64,000 nucleotides of DNA from Paenibacillus sp. JCM 18996 (lineage in GTDB: Bacteria > Bacillota > Bacilli > Paenibacillales > NBRC-103111): the NCBI GenBank assembly GCA_001313085.1, contig BBFE01000004.1:1-64000 (forward strand), in the 5' to 3' direction. The notes below the pieces were generated by a model. That model was not told the origin of the DNA and did not search any database. It worked only from the letters and a program-made list of their open reading frames with translations. The position numbers were made by a program, and so were the translations under genes. Shown piece after piece: positions 1-10,485 of this stretch. The stretch's first letter is position 1; the number at the start of each line of letters is the position of its first letter.

Positions 1-417
1 GAGCATGCGCAGGCTCCGCTGGCGGTAAGTGAGCCAAGCGATCAGCAAGGCGAGGTGGCGCAGGGAGCGGTGCACACAGGTGCTGTGCCGGCCTTGCAGG
101 CTGAGCGTGCACCTGCGAGGTACCGGACTCCGACAGCCTCTCACACGCGGGGCCGGTCAGTGAGCCAGCCGTTTCAGAGCATGAACCTGCCGCGCGCCCA
201 TCACAGGCTGAAACAGCGGAAGCTTCCCGCGTTTCAATAGCGAAGTCCGGCGATATTATGCCGGATCAAGACTTTCGCAGAGCGCTGCAGCAGTTAAAGC
301 AGCCTCAGCAGCCTGCTGCAAAAGAAAAAAGATGCTGCACCGATGAACGATGACGCTTATCGCGCGGCGCTTCGCTCCTTTAAAGAGAAGAAAAGCAATA
401 AACCGCACACTCCTTGA
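1..417 (+). CDS. 3' part of an unrecognised Ala/Pro/Glu/Gln-rich protein
   Basis: An open stretch enters from the left edge and ends at TGA 415-417. The readable C-terminus contains MPDQDFRRALQQLKQ, then a Gln/Pro/Ala-rich linker, and ends in a basic helix RAALRSFKEKK. It needs one A removed from the run at 321-332 to stay in frame, and the part before about position 110 is uncertain because frames switch there. Upstream residues are low complexity (SEP, SEHEPAARPSQAE). I do not recognise a family. It could be the disordered tail of a larger protein that begins outside the window. Confidence 0.35.
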
Positions 418-518
418 TTGAGAGGCACGATCACGCTTGCCGCGGTTTACAGTGCCGTGTGAAAGCCTTCACTTTGGAGCTGACTTGGTTTTTTTGAAAT
501 GGTAAGTGAACAAGCGAA

Positions 519-560
519 CAAAAGCAGCTCATCCTCACTGTGAGGCGGGCTGCTTTTGTT
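519..560. terminator. Bidirectional hairpin between convergent genes
   Basis: A perfect 10-bp inverted repeat CAAAAGCAGC / GCTGCTTTTG lies at 519-528 and 549-558 with a 20-nt loop that can itself pair. The A-rich and T-rich arms allow termination on both strands. It sits between the plus-strand tail ending at 417 and the minus-strand acetyltransferase ending at 640. Confidence 0.75.
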
Positions 561-639
561 TGATAGGCTGAGTGATAGTTTTCCGTTTATGCTTAATCCC
601 CTGTCAGCATTTTGGCTGCCAGAGGACTTTCAACAATGA

Positions 640-1780
640 TCAAACGTAGTTTAATCCGCTTGTGTAAGGCAGAGGCACCGGAAACAGGGCGGAAAGCTGA
701 CTCTTCAGCAGCTCGTCTGCCTCGTAATTCGGCGTGATGTCAAAAAAGCAGGGAGACGAGCTGCCTGGCAGTCAACTCCGCGGATGGTCCGTTCAAAGCA
801 ATTCTGCACCTATCCTCATCAAGGCGGGTAATCTGCAGCATACTGCTTAAGGTTTCGTTCTTAACGAGCAAATAAGGCGTTAACTGCTGAATGATGAGTC
901 CGGGATCGATCACGTGCACGGTGCCGTCATTTGCCTCTTCGCAATATTCTACCGGCTCCATAGTCTTCTGAAGCTCATTCTCAAACCACGAAACGGTCAC
1001 ATCAAGCTTATCCAGCCCATAATTTTCCACGGCATATGCTGCCAGAGCCGCATTCAAGCTGTCGTCGCCAAAGCGCTCAACCACAAAAGGCGTCTTGTCC
1101 GACGCATATTGCGAAGGGACGCTGATGACCGCGCAGGCGAGAAGCTCGCCGTCTCGCTCCGCAGCAAGCGCCACATGCCGGTGCTTCACGCAGCTGGCGT
1201 AGGCTTCCGACTCAATCATAACGGCGAGCTCCGTTATGCTCTGCTCATAGGCGACTCCCCTGGATGCCGCCAGCTGGTGCAGTTGGAACCAGTCGCGGGG
1301 CTCAAGTTCCCGGATGATTAGCGCTTCCGGCAGACGGCCGCTCCGTACAGCTGCCGCCTGCTCTGCCGTTATCGTATAACGGCGGACGGAGCCAAAAGGA
1401 TAACAGCGGGCTCTGCTATAAAGCGGACGGTCTCCCGATACGAAGAGAAGAGAAGCGCCTGTGCGCCCCACATGTTCTTGCACCGCCTTAAGAATCGCTC
1501 CCGCGTGGCCTTTCCCACGGAAATCCGGGTGGGTACAGACTGAACCTAAAGAGTAGATTTTCACTTTGGCATCCCCAATTCTCATGACGGCGGGAACAAT
1601 GCCGATAAAAGACACCAGTCTGTCTTCCTCGAAAGCGCCGAAGGATTGACCCAGGCTTGTGGAGAAAACGAGCGGAAACGCGGTGCCCATCGACGCTTGT
1701 TCGGAATCGCGAAACACAAGGTCAGACAGCCGTACAGCTTGATTCATTTCCTCGGGACGAACGGGACGTATGATTGCCAT
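640..1780 (-). CDS. Eis-like GNAT family N-acetyltransferase
   Basis: Predicted acetyl-CoA-dependent N-acetyltransferase of about 380 residues, a length typical of the Eis family (N-terminal GNAT fold, second GNAT-like fold, C-terminal sterol-carrier-like domain). The acetyl-CoA loop is visible as HPDFRGKGHAGAILKAV near residue 75-90. The start is ATG at 1780 because GGAGGT lies 5-10 nt upstream, although the frame stays open to 1897. The apparent stop at 740 is caused by one extra T in the run at 742-747: with T5 the frame continues DITPNYEADELL and ends at 640 with GLNYV. Substrate is unknown; Eis relatives acetylate aminoglycosides or proteins. Monocistronic, divergent from rbsK. Confidence 0.8.
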
Positions 1781-1807
1781 AGAAACCTCCAATGGGACAG
1801 AATGGTT

Positions 1808-1823
1808 ATGTAAGCGCTTTTTT
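1808..1823. promoter_or_regulatory. Possible weak CcpA cre-like site
   Basis: TGTAAGCGCTTTTT matches 12 of 14 positions of the cre consensus TGWAANCGNTNWCA; the final CA is missing. It lies between the divergent acetyltransferase and ribokinase genes. Only weak support. Confidence 0.25.
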
Positions 1824-1971
1824 AATAAAAGTATAAAGGATTCCAGCACGATGTAAAAGAGAAGTTCATGCGCCGGAAGGCTGGTTCTTCTGTGCATCGG
1901 GCCCTTCAGTATTGTACAATAATTTTAACTTGAATTTTAACTTGGAACGTGGAGAGTGAGGAGGGATGCAG

Positions 1972-2907
1972 TTGAACAAAAAAAGCGAGGATAGCCGTCG
2001 TAGGCAGCATCAATATGGATCTGGTAGTGAAAACGGAAAGATCCCCGGTTCCCGGTGAAACGATCGCCGGACAGGAGTTTGCTATGATTCCAGGCGGAAA
2101 AGGCGCAAATCAGGCGGTCGCGGCAGCCAGGCTGGGGTCCGAGGTCAGCATGATCGGATGTGTCGGCGGCGATATTTTCGGTATTCAGCTTATCGAGCAG
2201 ATGCGGAAGGAAGGGATTGACACAAGCCGAATCCTGACTGTGCAGGAGGCTTCCACCGGTGTAGCGTTGATTCAGGTTCAGCAGGATGGAGACAACAGCA
2301 TTGTAGTGGTTGCGGGGGCCAACGGCTGCGTGACTCCGGCAATTGTCATGCAGGCGGAGGAAGCCATCCGGAGCGCCGATGTGCTGCTTGTCCAACTGGA
2401 AATTCCGCTCGAAGCGGTGGAACAAGCCATAGAGCTGGCCCACCGGCACGGGGTTCGAACCATCCTCAATCCTGCTCCGGCAAGCGAGCTGCCTCAGCCG
2501 CTGCTTCACCAGGTGGACATCGTTACACCGAATGAAACGGAGGCCTCCATCCTTGCGGCAGGGACAGTCGAATCTTCCGTTACGATGGGAGAAAGAATCG
2601 AGCGGTTGAAGATATTGACCGGACAAGGGAACGTGATTGTGACTCAAGGAGACAAGGGCGTTCTGTTCGATTTGGACGGCAGGAGAGGTTCTTTTCCCGC
2701 CTACGAAGTGGTGGTTGTCGACACAACGGCCGCAGGGGATTCTTTTAACGCAGGGGTAGCCGTTCGATGGGCCGAAGGGGCAGAGCTCAAAGAGGCGATT
2801 CGATTTGCCTCGGCTGTGGGTGCGCTGACGTATCCCGTTTTGGTGCGCAAACCTCGCTGCCGCATCGTGCCGAGGTGGAAAAGTTCCTCATAGACAACGA
2901 GCGATGA
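1972..2907 (+). CDS. rbsK: Ribokinase (PfkB family)
   Basis: Phosphorylates D-ribose at O5 with ATP, feeding the pentose phosphate pathway; cytosolic. PfkB signatures are clear: N-terminal VVGSINMD, the sugar-binding GGKGANQAVAAARLG, NPAP, TPNETEA and the C-terminal catalytic/ATP motif DTTAAGDSFNAG with the base Asp. About 310 residues, normal for ribokinase. The start is chosen as TTG 1972, which is 6 nt from a GAGGAGGG site; ATG 1966 overlaps that site. Two breaks: one A too many in the run just after the start (about 1977-1984), and one G too few near 2834, after which the true tail SRFGAQTSLPHRAEVEKF runs to TGA 2905-2907. No ribose transporter is adjacent, so it acts as a stand-alone salvage kinase here. 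Confidence 0.85.
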
Positions 2908-3003
2908 GAGCAAGCGAGTGACAGCGTGTGATAAATGTAAGCTAAATCAGCGGCGCTGCAGCGGCTTTGCACGGGGCCCGACCGGCCTCCGTTGCGGTAA
3001 ACA

Positions 3004-3036
3004 GAAAAGCAGGCTGCTTTACCGGGGCAGCCTGCC
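3004..3036 (-). terminator. Rho-independent terminator of clpP
   Basis: A 9-bp perfect stem GCAGGCTGC / GCAGCCTGC at 3009-3017 and 3027-3035, followed on the minus strand by TTTT. It lies directly after the clpP stop codon. Confidence 0.8.
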
Positions 3037-3041
3037 AGCCT

Positions 3042-3626
3042 CTATAATTTGTCGATCACCTTATCGATAATCCCATAATCCATCGCTTCCTGAGCGGACA
3101 TGTAATGGTCGCGGTCCGTATCCTTTTCCACTTTGTCGTAAGGCTGTCCCGAGCGCTCTGCAAGGATATGGTTGAACATTTCGCGAACCTTCAATATGCG
3201 CTTGGCGTGAATATGTATATCCGTTGCCTGGCCCTGAGCGCCGCCGCTTGGCTGGTGGATCATCACTTCGGAATTGGGCAGCGCGGTCCGTTTGCCGGCA
3301 GCTCCGGCGGCCAGTAGGACTGCACCCATGGAAGCGGCCATGCCTACACAAAGTGTAGCCACATCCGGTTTAATAAACTGCATCGTGTCATAGATTGCCA
3401 TTCCCGCTGTAGTGGATCCTCCTGGAGAGTTAATATACAGATGAATGTCTTTATCCGCGTCGTTCGCGGCCAGGAACAGCAGCTGGGCAACGACGGAGCC
3501 CGCCACATGATCGTCGATGGCGCTGCCGATGAATACGATACGGTCGAGCAAAAGCCGCGAATAAATATCATACGATCTTTCCCCGCGATTCGTCTGCTCT
3601 ATCACCATAGGAATTAAACTGCTCAT
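3042..3626 (-). CDS. clpP: ATP-dependent Clp protease proteolytic subunit
   Basis: Serine peptidase subunit that forms the tetradecameric barrel working with ClpX/ClpC unfoldases in cytosolic protein turnover. 194 residues, full length and uninterrupted. The catalytic triad is present: Ser99 in GMAASMGA, His124 in VMIHQPSGG and Asp173 in [10 protein letters not shown]. The strong ribosome site CCGGAGGGGATCCC precedes ATG 3626. Monocistronic, with its own terminator. It is one of the few long genes here with no frame break and also has no A/T run above four bases, which fits the homopolymer-error explanation for the others. Paenibacilli often carry more than one clpP, so this may be a paralogue rather than the main copy. 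Confidence 0.95.
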   Translation of the reverse strand: MSSLIPMVIEQTNRGERSYDIYSRLLLDRIVFIGSAIDDHVAGSVVAQLLFLAANDADKDIHLYINSPGGSTTAGMAIYDTMQFIKPDVATLCVGMAASMGAVLLAAGAAGKRTALPNSEVMIHQPSGGAQGQATDIHIHAKRILKVREMFNHILAERSGQPYDKVEKDTDRDHYMSAQEAMDYGIIDKVIDKL

Positions 3627-3774
3627 GGGATCCCCTCCGGTTTATTTTATTGAAAAAATGTTCATGCCGCCATGCAAAGATCAGCTTTCGGTGTTCCCGC
3701 CGACGCGGATGGAGCCGCAAAGCCGGAGGAAACCATTGTAAATGTAACCCCCTGTTGAGATCCGGAAACGAGCC

Positions 3775-3917
3775 CTATTTCTTCAAAAGTTGCTTCTGAC
3801 GCTGCTGCGGCTTGATTTCTTTTTTTTATCGAGAGAAACGACCTTTTCTACAGAACGCTGCCCTTTTAGGGACTTATCGGATGTCTTCCAAATCACGAGC
3901 GGTGTCCTATTATTCAT
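3775..3917 (-). CDS. Small basic protein overlapping the ArsR-type gene
   Basis: Starts at ATG 3917, overlapping the stop of the upstream regulator gene (ATGAATAA arrangement), which suggests translational coupling. As read it encodes MNNRTPLVIWKTSD and then a Lys-rich tail. Removing two A from the run near 3822-3829 gives a 46-residue protein ending QQRQKQLLKK at TAG 3775. The family is not recognised. High positive charge at the C-terminus is the only notable property. Confidence 0.4.
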
Positions 3918-4530
3918 TCCCGGTTCCTCCCGATCGGACGGCTGGGTACAGTGCCAACAGCATTTGATAAGCATCGGCGGTATCATCCGTTTGGCGTCCG
4001 TTATTTGATATTTTTTTTCCACTAACTGCTTGACCAGACCCATATATTCGTCCAAAAAAAGTTTTTTTCTGGAGCCCGCGTCTTTGAACTGCACCTGCGC
4101 ATGCAGCGAGGCGCTTGGAATTTCCGTCTGGCTGTCTGACAATTCCATGAGCTGAAGCGCATCACGCTTCATCCGTTCCGCCGCATGCATGAGATGGGAG
4201 AGCGAGCTTTGATCCTTCATCCGCTGCACGGCTTCCGGCTTAGGCCCAACGCGTCGGAAAGAATGAAAGTCTTCGCGATGGACTGAAACAGGACTTCCAC
4301 GAGGTTTCGAACCTGGCGCGTGCCGATTTTGCGGACCAGGCCGGCTTTTTTTCCAGCGCTTTTAAATGATAATTGATTCTTTGCGGCGTTTCGTTTAGAC
4401 CGCGTGCCACTTCGGCTGCTGAAGCGGGTTCCGCAAGCTGATTCAAAATTTCCGCCCTCAGCGGATTGAGCAGCGCAATCGCCTGCTCCGGCAATGTTAC
4501 AACGTGGGTGGATTGCTCTTGCTCCAACAA
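3910..4530 (-). CDS. ArsR-type winged-helix transcriptional regulator
   Basis: DNA-binding regulator. The N-terminal winged helix is clear: LLNPLRAEILNQL, then a recognition region AAEVARGLNETPQRINYHLKALEK followed by the wing AGLVRKIGTRQVR. The C-terminal half is helical and may bind a ligand or dimerise. Start is TTG 4530 with AGGAGGTGA 8 nt upstream. Reconstruction needs: A7 to A5 at 4346-4352, one G added at 4242-4244, and correction of the A8 run near 4012-4019, giving a C-terminus DAYQMLLALYPAVRSGG that ends at 3910. About 205 residues. Divergent from the oxidoreductase at 4769, which it may regulate; that is inference. Confidence 0.7.
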
Positions 4531-4768
4531 GCCCTGATCACCTCCTGTAACAATTATACTTCACGTAAAAAACATTTTATTACGTAATTTATTTTTTTGT
4601 CAAATTTTGCATCGAGAAGCAAAAATGAGAACAACACATGACCAATACAAATGACTTTATGGTAAAATAAACCATGTAAGCCGACTCAGGAGCACACATC
4701 CGGGGGAAATAAATCATCTTTTACAGGGCTTTATCATTAAATGCAAAAGTAAAGTATGGAGGAACCCC
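4531..4768. promoter_or_regulatory. Divergent promoter region
   Basis: AT-rich 238-bp gap between the ArsR-type gene (minus) and the oxidoreductase (plus). It holds a short palindrome TTACGTAA near 4582-4589, a candidate operator, and a TATGGTAAAAT stretch near 4660 that could be a -10 region for the plus-strand gene. No further structure seen. Confidence 0.35.
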
Positions 4769-5695
4769 ATGAAAGCGATGGTATGCACAAAATATGGATC
4801 ACCGGATGTTCTGCAGCTGGCAGAGGTAGAAAAAACCCGCTCCCAAGGACAATGAAATACTGATAAAAAAAATTCATGCGACAACCGTGGCATCAGGGGA
4901 TTTGAGAGTTCGGGGCTTCAATAGTCCTCTCCTGTTATGGCTTCCCATGCGGCTCGTTCTGGGTATCAGCAGACCAAGAAAACCGGTACTGGGGGTTGAG
5001 TTGGCAGGGGAAATCGAAGAAACAGGGAAAAGTGTGAAGCAATTCAAGAAAGGTGACAAGGTTTTTTGCTTTAACGGGGATGCGTTTTGGGGCTCATGCC
5101 GAGTATGCCTGTCTGCCTGAAAATGCGGTGGTGTCCATAAAACCTGCAACGATGACGTATGAGGAAGCCGCCGCCGTCCCTATGGGAGGAACTACGGCAC
5201 TTTATTTTCTTAGAAAAGGAAACATCCGGAATGGGCACAAAGTTCTTATCTATGGGGCCTCCGGAGCGGTTGGAACTTCCGCGGTACAGCTTGCCAAGCA
5301 CTTTGGGGCATTCGTTATCGGAGTTTGCAGTGCCGCGAATGTGGAATTGGTGAAATCCCTGGGGGCCGACCACGTCATAGATTACACTAAAGAGGATTTT
5401 TTTTCAAAAAACAGGAGAGCGTTATGACGTGATCTTTGATGCCGTCGCAAAATGCCGAAATCGAATTGCAAGAATGCATTGGCTCCGAATGGAAAATACG
5501 TCACGGTCGATGGGCAGGGGATCACAAAGGTGAGAAGTGAAGATTTAAATTATCTCAAAGATCTGATTGAAACGGGAAAAAATAAAATCGGTTATCGATC
5601 GGCGCTATCCGTTGGAACAAATCCCCGAGCTCACAGGTATGCCGAACAAGGGCACAAAAAAGGGAAATGTCGTCATCACGGTAGCACAGGATTAG
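4769..5695 (+). CDS. Zinc-independent MDR-family NAD(P)-dependent oxidoreductase
   Basis: Quinone-oxidoreductase-like medium-chain dehydrogenase, about 308 residues. N-terminal GroES-like fold begins [17 protein letters not shown]; the Rossmann nucleotide loop is [19 protein letters not shown], followed by [22 protein letters not shown]. No zinc cysteine cluster is seen. GGAGG lies 7 nt before ATG 4769. Breaks: A6 for A5 at 4830-4835, T6 for T5 at 5062-5067 (true reading [18 protein letters not shown]), T8 near 5399-5406, one base missing near 5450 and near 5629. The last stretch [10 protein letters not shown] ends at TAG 5693-5695. Substrate unknown; probably reduces an alkenal or quinone. 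Confidence 0.8.
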
Positions 5696-5751
5696 AATTT
5701 CTAACAAAGTACGCGCAATGCTCTTCAGTCACCTGATTGACTTATAAACCG

Positions 5752-5782
5752 AAAGGGCTGCCGCCTGGCAGCCTTTCGCTGC
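5752..5782 (+). terminator. Rho-independent terminator
   Basis: Stem AAAGGGCTGCC / GGCAGCCTTT with loop GCCT at 5752-5779, followed by CGCT. It lies 57 nt after the oxidoreductase stop. Confidence 0.7.
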
Positions 5783-5984
5783 GCCAACGGGAAGGATCAC
5801 GTAATAACAAGGAACCGGCGCTATATAAGCATCGGCTCATCTGCTAACTTTTTTTACCTTAAGCAGCCTCTTCCAGCTTCCTTACCGCTCTCAGCTTATT
5901 ACTGGATTTCACTTGTTTCTTTTCATCGCGATAATAAAAAAAGAAGAAGTACATTTTATGCGGTATTCATCGAAAATGTGCAAG

Positions 5985-6167
5985 CCTTTGTCTGCGGGTA
6001 AGATGGATACCAAATCTCCAAGTGGAGGAACTTCGAGAAGGAGGAACCATCAAATTTGATATGAAGGATGGGAGCGGAAAATTTTTGATATTGGGATCAC
6101 AGATTTTAAATTTCGTGATATGATTTGGATCGAACAATCAGGCATACCATCTGTTTTTGCGAGATAG
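5985..6167 (+). pseudogene. Short coding remnant, family unknown
   Basis: After the T-run near 6079-6085 is shortened, a readable C-terminus appears (GGTIKFDMKDGSGK, then FDIGITDFKFRDMIW and SGIPSVFAR) ending at TAG 6165-6167. There is no convincing start or ribosome site upstream; 5783-5985 otherwise holds nothing I can support. It overlaps the tail of the minus-strand membrane gene by about 30 bp. Probably the end of a lost gene. Confidence 0.25.
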
Positions 6168-6490
6168 GTCCCCAATATTATCAGTGATATGCATGATGGT
6201 CAACAACAGTACGCAAATTAGTCCAACCACTAGTGGTCGGACCAGATGCTTATCCAGAGCATATAAACTTTTACTTTTCCCAAGATCATTAATAAAATTC
6301 CTGTGATAATTAAAGTGATACCGCCCGATTTTGGAACTTGTTGATCTTGTGAATGAGCCCAAAGACAAATCTTAACTGGCTTCCGGTTTTTTGCGGACTT
6401 TCCCAATATCGGAAGTATAAACGCAGGACCGATACCTATAATGGCTGCAAGCACATGCAAAACAACTAAAATCCCATACAAAGTATTCAA
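6138..6490 (-). CDS. DUF2269-like small integral membrane protein
   Basis: About 117-120 residues. The N-terminus MNTLYGILVVLHVLAAI starts a transmembrane helix; further helices are SGGITLIITGILLMILG and VVGLICVLLLTIMHI. Four-helix layout and the HVLAA motif resemble DUF2269 proteins, whose function is unknown. The frame changes three times (near 6379-6385, 6337-6343 and 6275-6282), more often than in neighbouring genes, so it may be a real pseudogene. A ribosome site GAGGA lies before ATG 6490. Confidence 0.5.
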
Positions 6491-6753
6491 TGTTTATCCT
6501 CCTCAAAAGTTATGTATCCCTCGTGGTGAAATAACCACAACCCCGTCTTGTTGCCCGGGGTCTCTTTGGATGACCATAAGTGCTTTAAAACGCTATTGCC
6601 TATTGCATTTACTTGCTCATATCATGCCCGCTCATACCGCCTGCAGGCATGATTTTGTTTTGTTCTTCGCGAGAAATAAAGTACATGTGCATATCATAAT
6701 GCGGCACTTCGTAGCTTCATGTCCCTGAGGATTCCAGTCAATGTCAAAGTGGT

Positions 6754-6945
6754 CTATTTTACTCCGTAATATTTCGCAAATGTATCGACAGTGACATAAG
6801 CGCTGCTGTTGCCGGCTATGTATGCCTGAGGATCATTCACGATACTGCCGTTAAAATTCAGTTTCACGGATGGATCGGCAAAAAAACAGTTGTTCCAGCA
6901 AATAACATACCGACAATAGCCAAAGATGCAATCTTCTTTTTTCAT
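6754..6945 (-). CDS. Small secreted protein, stalk-domain-like fragment
   Basis: Starts at ATG 6945 after GGAGGTGTTAG. As read the N-terminus is garbled, but correcting the A-run after the start and the T-run near 6881-6886 gives a clean signal peptide KKIASLAIVGMLFAGTTVFA with cleavage before DPSVKL. The mature part is only about 42 residues (LNFNGSIVNDPQAYIAGNS, then YVTVDTFAKYYGVK) and resembles the first strands of copper-amine-oxidase N-terminal (stalk) domains, which are usually longer. Possibly a truncated or stand-alone wall-associated protein. Confidence 0.5.
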   Translation of the reverse strand: MKKEDCIFGYCRYVICWNNCFFADPSVKLNFNGSIVNDPQAYIAGNSSAYVTVDTFAKYYGVK

Positions 6946-7070
6946 TTTCTAACACCTCCAAGTATTGTTATGGGCAGATTCATTATAGACTTCTTATTGT
7001 CTAAACGTCTCATCTTCTATCTCATTTTTTTTCTTATGACAAGCATTTATCTCACAGGCGGGAGAACGGC

Positions 7071-7108
7071 CCCTCAAAAAAAGGGGTATTGGCACTTGGC
7101 GCCAATAC
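7071..7108. other. Two nested small hairpins
   Basis: CCCC-TCA7-GGGG at 7071-7086 and GTATTGGC / GCCAATAC at 7086-7093 and 7101-7108. They lie between the secreted protein and the efflux pump and may act as additional termination or mRNA-end structures. Confidence 0.4.
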
Positions 7109-7123
7109 GCATCGCAAATCCCT

Positions 7124-7161
7124 CAAAAAAAGCTGACGCCCGTTAAGACGGACGCCAGCTT
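7124..7161 (-). terminator. Rho-independent terminator of the RND pump
   Basis: An imperfect 13-bp stem at 7131-7160 (AGCTGACGCCCG against CGGACGCCAGCT) followed on the minus strand by T7 (7130-7124). It is 93 nt downstream of the pump stop codon. Confidence 0.75.
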
Positions 7162-7253
7162 GAAATGCAAAATTCATGTAGTCTTCTGAAAGTTTCACTC
7201 ATTTAGGCCTGCGCAGACTGATGTTTTTTTAAGTCCGTCCCATAAGGAAGGAG

Positions 7254-10200
7254 TCATGCCGGTTTTTTTACTTCTGCCGATGCATGCCGCGCGGCTTTAT
7301 GGCTGTGCAGCAATTCGTACAGGATCGGAATCGCCAGCAAACTGATGAGCGTAGAGCTGATCATGCCGCACACCACGACAATCCCCAAGGATCGGGAAAC
7401 GACGGTGTCCGTGCTCGCGGAGAAACACAAGGGAAGCAGAGTAAGAATGGTTGTGACCGCCGTCATCAGAACCGGACGCACGCGGGTTGACGTTCCCTGC
7501 AGTATCGCTTCCTTCGGACTTATTCCGGCGGACAGGTTGCGTTCGATTTTATCCACAAGAACGATGCCATTGGTAACCACGATCCCGGAGAGCATTAATA
7601 AACCTACCAGTGAGGCGAGATTCCACTCTCCTCCGCTGACCAGCATGCCGAGGACAGATCCGATAAACGCCAATGGGATGCACAGCAGCACGCTGAGCGG
7701 GGCCCTCCAGCCGCGGAAAAGGATGCTTAGAATAAACAAAACAAGCAGCGCGGACACGGACAAAGCGATACTCATATCATAGATCATTTGATCCGCTTGG
7801 GCGGGAATGCCGTTAATCGAATACTGGATACCGGAGGACAAGACCAGGTGGTCGACCAAATCCTTTACCTGAGCGGATACCTGTTCCAAATCTCTTGAAG
7901 TGATGTTCGCAGTCACTACGGAGAAGGGGCGTCCTTCGCGTTCCCGTATGACGGACGGACCGTTTGCAGGGCTGAGGGACGCGAATTGATCCAACCGGAT
8001 GTCCCTGCCGTCATTCCCCTTGAATGTTTCCTTGCCCAGCATCGTAAGGATTTCCGTTTGCGGATCCGTCGCTGCGGAGGTGGTTCCGACTTTCGCCAGA
8101 ATATCGGTATGGATTGCAAAAGGTATCGTTCCCTGATTTCCGCCTTCACTTCGACCCTTGTCCGTTCCGACAAATATTCCCGGATCCGCTGGTAAACCTG
8201 CTCCGGGTTCACTCCTGTTTGTTCAATCGTATTTCGGTTTAACGTAATCTGGAACCTGGGGGGAGCTTCCTTGTCACCCGCGGCCCCAACAATGCTCAGT
8301 CCTTGAACAAGCTGCAGCTTGCTTCTGATGAGTGCAGCTGCTTTGTCGAGCATTGCCGCGTCCGCTCCGGTAAGGCTAATTTTCATCTGCGAATCATCGC
8401 CGGAGATATTTTGGTTCGTCACCGTACATATAGCGCTGCCCGACATGCCGGCCAGCCGCTTTTGCAGCAAGTCTTTTACGGCATTGGGATCGGCGTCCTT
8501 TTTTCACCGAAACCGCGATATTTGCGACATTGTCGCTTTGAATCCAACCGCCGCCGGTATCGAAGACGTCGTCAAATTGAGGGGTAAAGGAGGAACCCAG
8601 AACCGAAGAGAATGTCGTGATGTTTGTATCCGACTTCAAGCTTTGTTCCATTCGTTTAACGGTGGAATCCACCTGCGTCAACGAAGTCCCTTCGGGAAAC
8701 TCCAATTGAACGTTAATTTGCCCGGAGCGGCTCGCAGGCAGAAAGTTCACCGGCAGGAAAAACGCTCCCGTACCCGAAATGACGAACATCAGACAGAATG
8801 CGGCGAGGATCCTTCTTTTTTTTCTTTGAAAAGCCCAATTTAACGTTCTTTGCGAGACGGGTTCGATGGAAATCGCCGAATCGCTCGTCCGTCCTTTGTG
8901 CCATAGATGATAGAGTGCCGGTACCACAAACATTGCAACCAAAAGCGAGGTCAGAAGCGCAATCACAACGGACCAGGCAAAGCCGGAAAAAAGCGGAGCT
9001 GATCATGCCGCCGATCAGGGCAATAGGAATGTACACGGCCACGGTTGTCGCTGTGGAGGAGATGATGGCAGGTGCCATCTCCATGACGGCCTCCGATAGA
9101 AGAACTGCATTCGGTTTGGCCCGGGATTCATGAGCTTTGCGATAGATGTTGTCAAGAATCACGATCGTATCGTCGATAACCCTTCCCATAGCCACGATCA
9201 GGCCGGATACAGTAAGAATGTTCAGGCTGATGCCCATGGTTTTGAGCAAGCCTGTCGTTGCCATAAGGCAGATGGGAAGCGATAGGGCGACGAGTGCGGT
9301 GGACCGCAAGTTCCGGAAAAAGAGAGAAACGCAAACCATCGAAAGCAGGCATCCTAACAAACCTTCCTTTAACAGACCTTGTAATGCTGAATTCACCTGC
9401 TCGCCTTGATCAAAAAAAGCACAGACAGCCTGATATCGCCTTGTTGAACGCCTGGAATTGACTGGATCCGGTTACGCACCTTTTTTCGATACATCGGTAA
9501 TATTGGACGTTGGCGTTTTCAGCACATCAAAAAAACGACGCTGGCCGCTCCATCCGTCCTGGATATCGTTTGCACATCTATCATCGATTTTGAAAGATCC
9601 GCTACGGCTGAGAGAGGAGCGGTATGTCCGTCCTTACCATGGATGGGGAGCTGCTTCATATCTTGCTCGTTTTGGTACCAACCGGCAGCGTGGATGGGGA
9701 TGGACACCTGATTGTTGGTTATTTTCCCCTGCACCCATGTCGATTGAATACCGGAGAGCGATTGCTTTACATCGTCTATTGTCAATCCGTTCCTTCTCAG
9801 GTCCGCCATCCGGATCGACAATACATAGCCATTGGTTCCAGCGCCCGTTACTCGTACGTCGCTTACTCCCGGCAGGCTTTTCAACTCTTTTGCAACCTGG
9901 TCTTGAATCGTTGTGCGAAGCACAGCTTCATCCGTTTTGCCCGATGGGCTTGTCAGACTCAGTCTCATGATCGGAAAGGAACTCGTACTGACCCGGGTTA
10001 CAGACGGCTTGTCCACACCCTCCGGTAAAGACAGATGTTCCAATGCATTGACCACATCGCTCTCCGCGCCGCCCATATTGTAATTGGCAGGGAAGTACAT
10101 GCTTATCAAAAGCCCGCCGTCAAAACTGTTGGTTTCCATGGTTTCAAGTCCGTTCACCTTTCGGACCGATTCTTCAATAGGCCGCAAAACGGCAGTTTTT

Positions 10201-10381
10201 TTTATTTGATTCGCTTGAAAATCCTGTGCACGTACGCTACCATCAGGGTAGGGTTATTGATCGGCGGCAGGTAGTCCCGCTGCATCTGGTATGCGGAGAT
10301 TCCTCCCCAGACCAGGATCATGACGACAGAGGTGACGATCAAGATTGTGCGGCTCATTGTCGCTTCTATGAGTTTTTTCAT
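7254..10381 (-). CDS. RND-family multidrug efflux transporter (AcrB/SwrC-like)
   Basis: Proton-driven inner-membrane exporter, about 1040 codons, the usual length for AcrB/SwrC relatives. Start ATG 10381 with AAGGAGTG upstream; the N-terminal helix SRTILIVTSVVMILVWGG and periplasmic-type loop start DYLPPINNPTL. Other landmarks: the helix-4 region VAMGRVIDDTIVILDNIYR (an Asp-Asp pair corresponding to the proton relay), ISSTATTVAVYIPIA, and in the second half SGIVVTNGIVLVDKIERNL and TAVTTILTLLPL. At least five breaks: near 10190-10240, 9420-9540, 8985-8995, 8500-8510 and 8060-8105, mostly A/T runs of 6-8. In Gram-positives these pumps export surfactants, fatty acids or lipids and need no outer-membrane partner. 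Monocistronic with a good terminator. Confidence 0.85.
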
Positions 10382-10418
10382 CAACGGGTTTCACTCCTTG
10401 CGCGTATATACAGGGAAA

Positions 10419-10454
10419 CCCCATGCCCCCGGGCGGAAGGCCCGGAGCATGGGG
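10419..10454 (-). terminator. Terminator of the beta-propeller/phosphoesterase gene
   Basis: Long GC-rich stem: CCCCATGC at 10419-10426 pairs with GCATGGGG at 10447-10454, and GGGC/GCCC pair inside. It lies in the gap between the phosphoesterase stop (10486) and the pump start (10381). Confidence 0.65.
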
Positions 10455-10485
10455 AATGCCTCTTCACCAGCTGCGTTTTTTGTGC

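Noticed and set aside
914..1321. Plus-strand open frame of 135 codons
   Set aside because: Antisense to the Eis-like acetyltransferase, which has a clear acetyl-CoA motif and ribosome site.
7071..7161. Insertion-sequence end
   Set aside because: The inverted repeats here pair locally as hairpins, one with a T-run, and no transposase gene is nearby.
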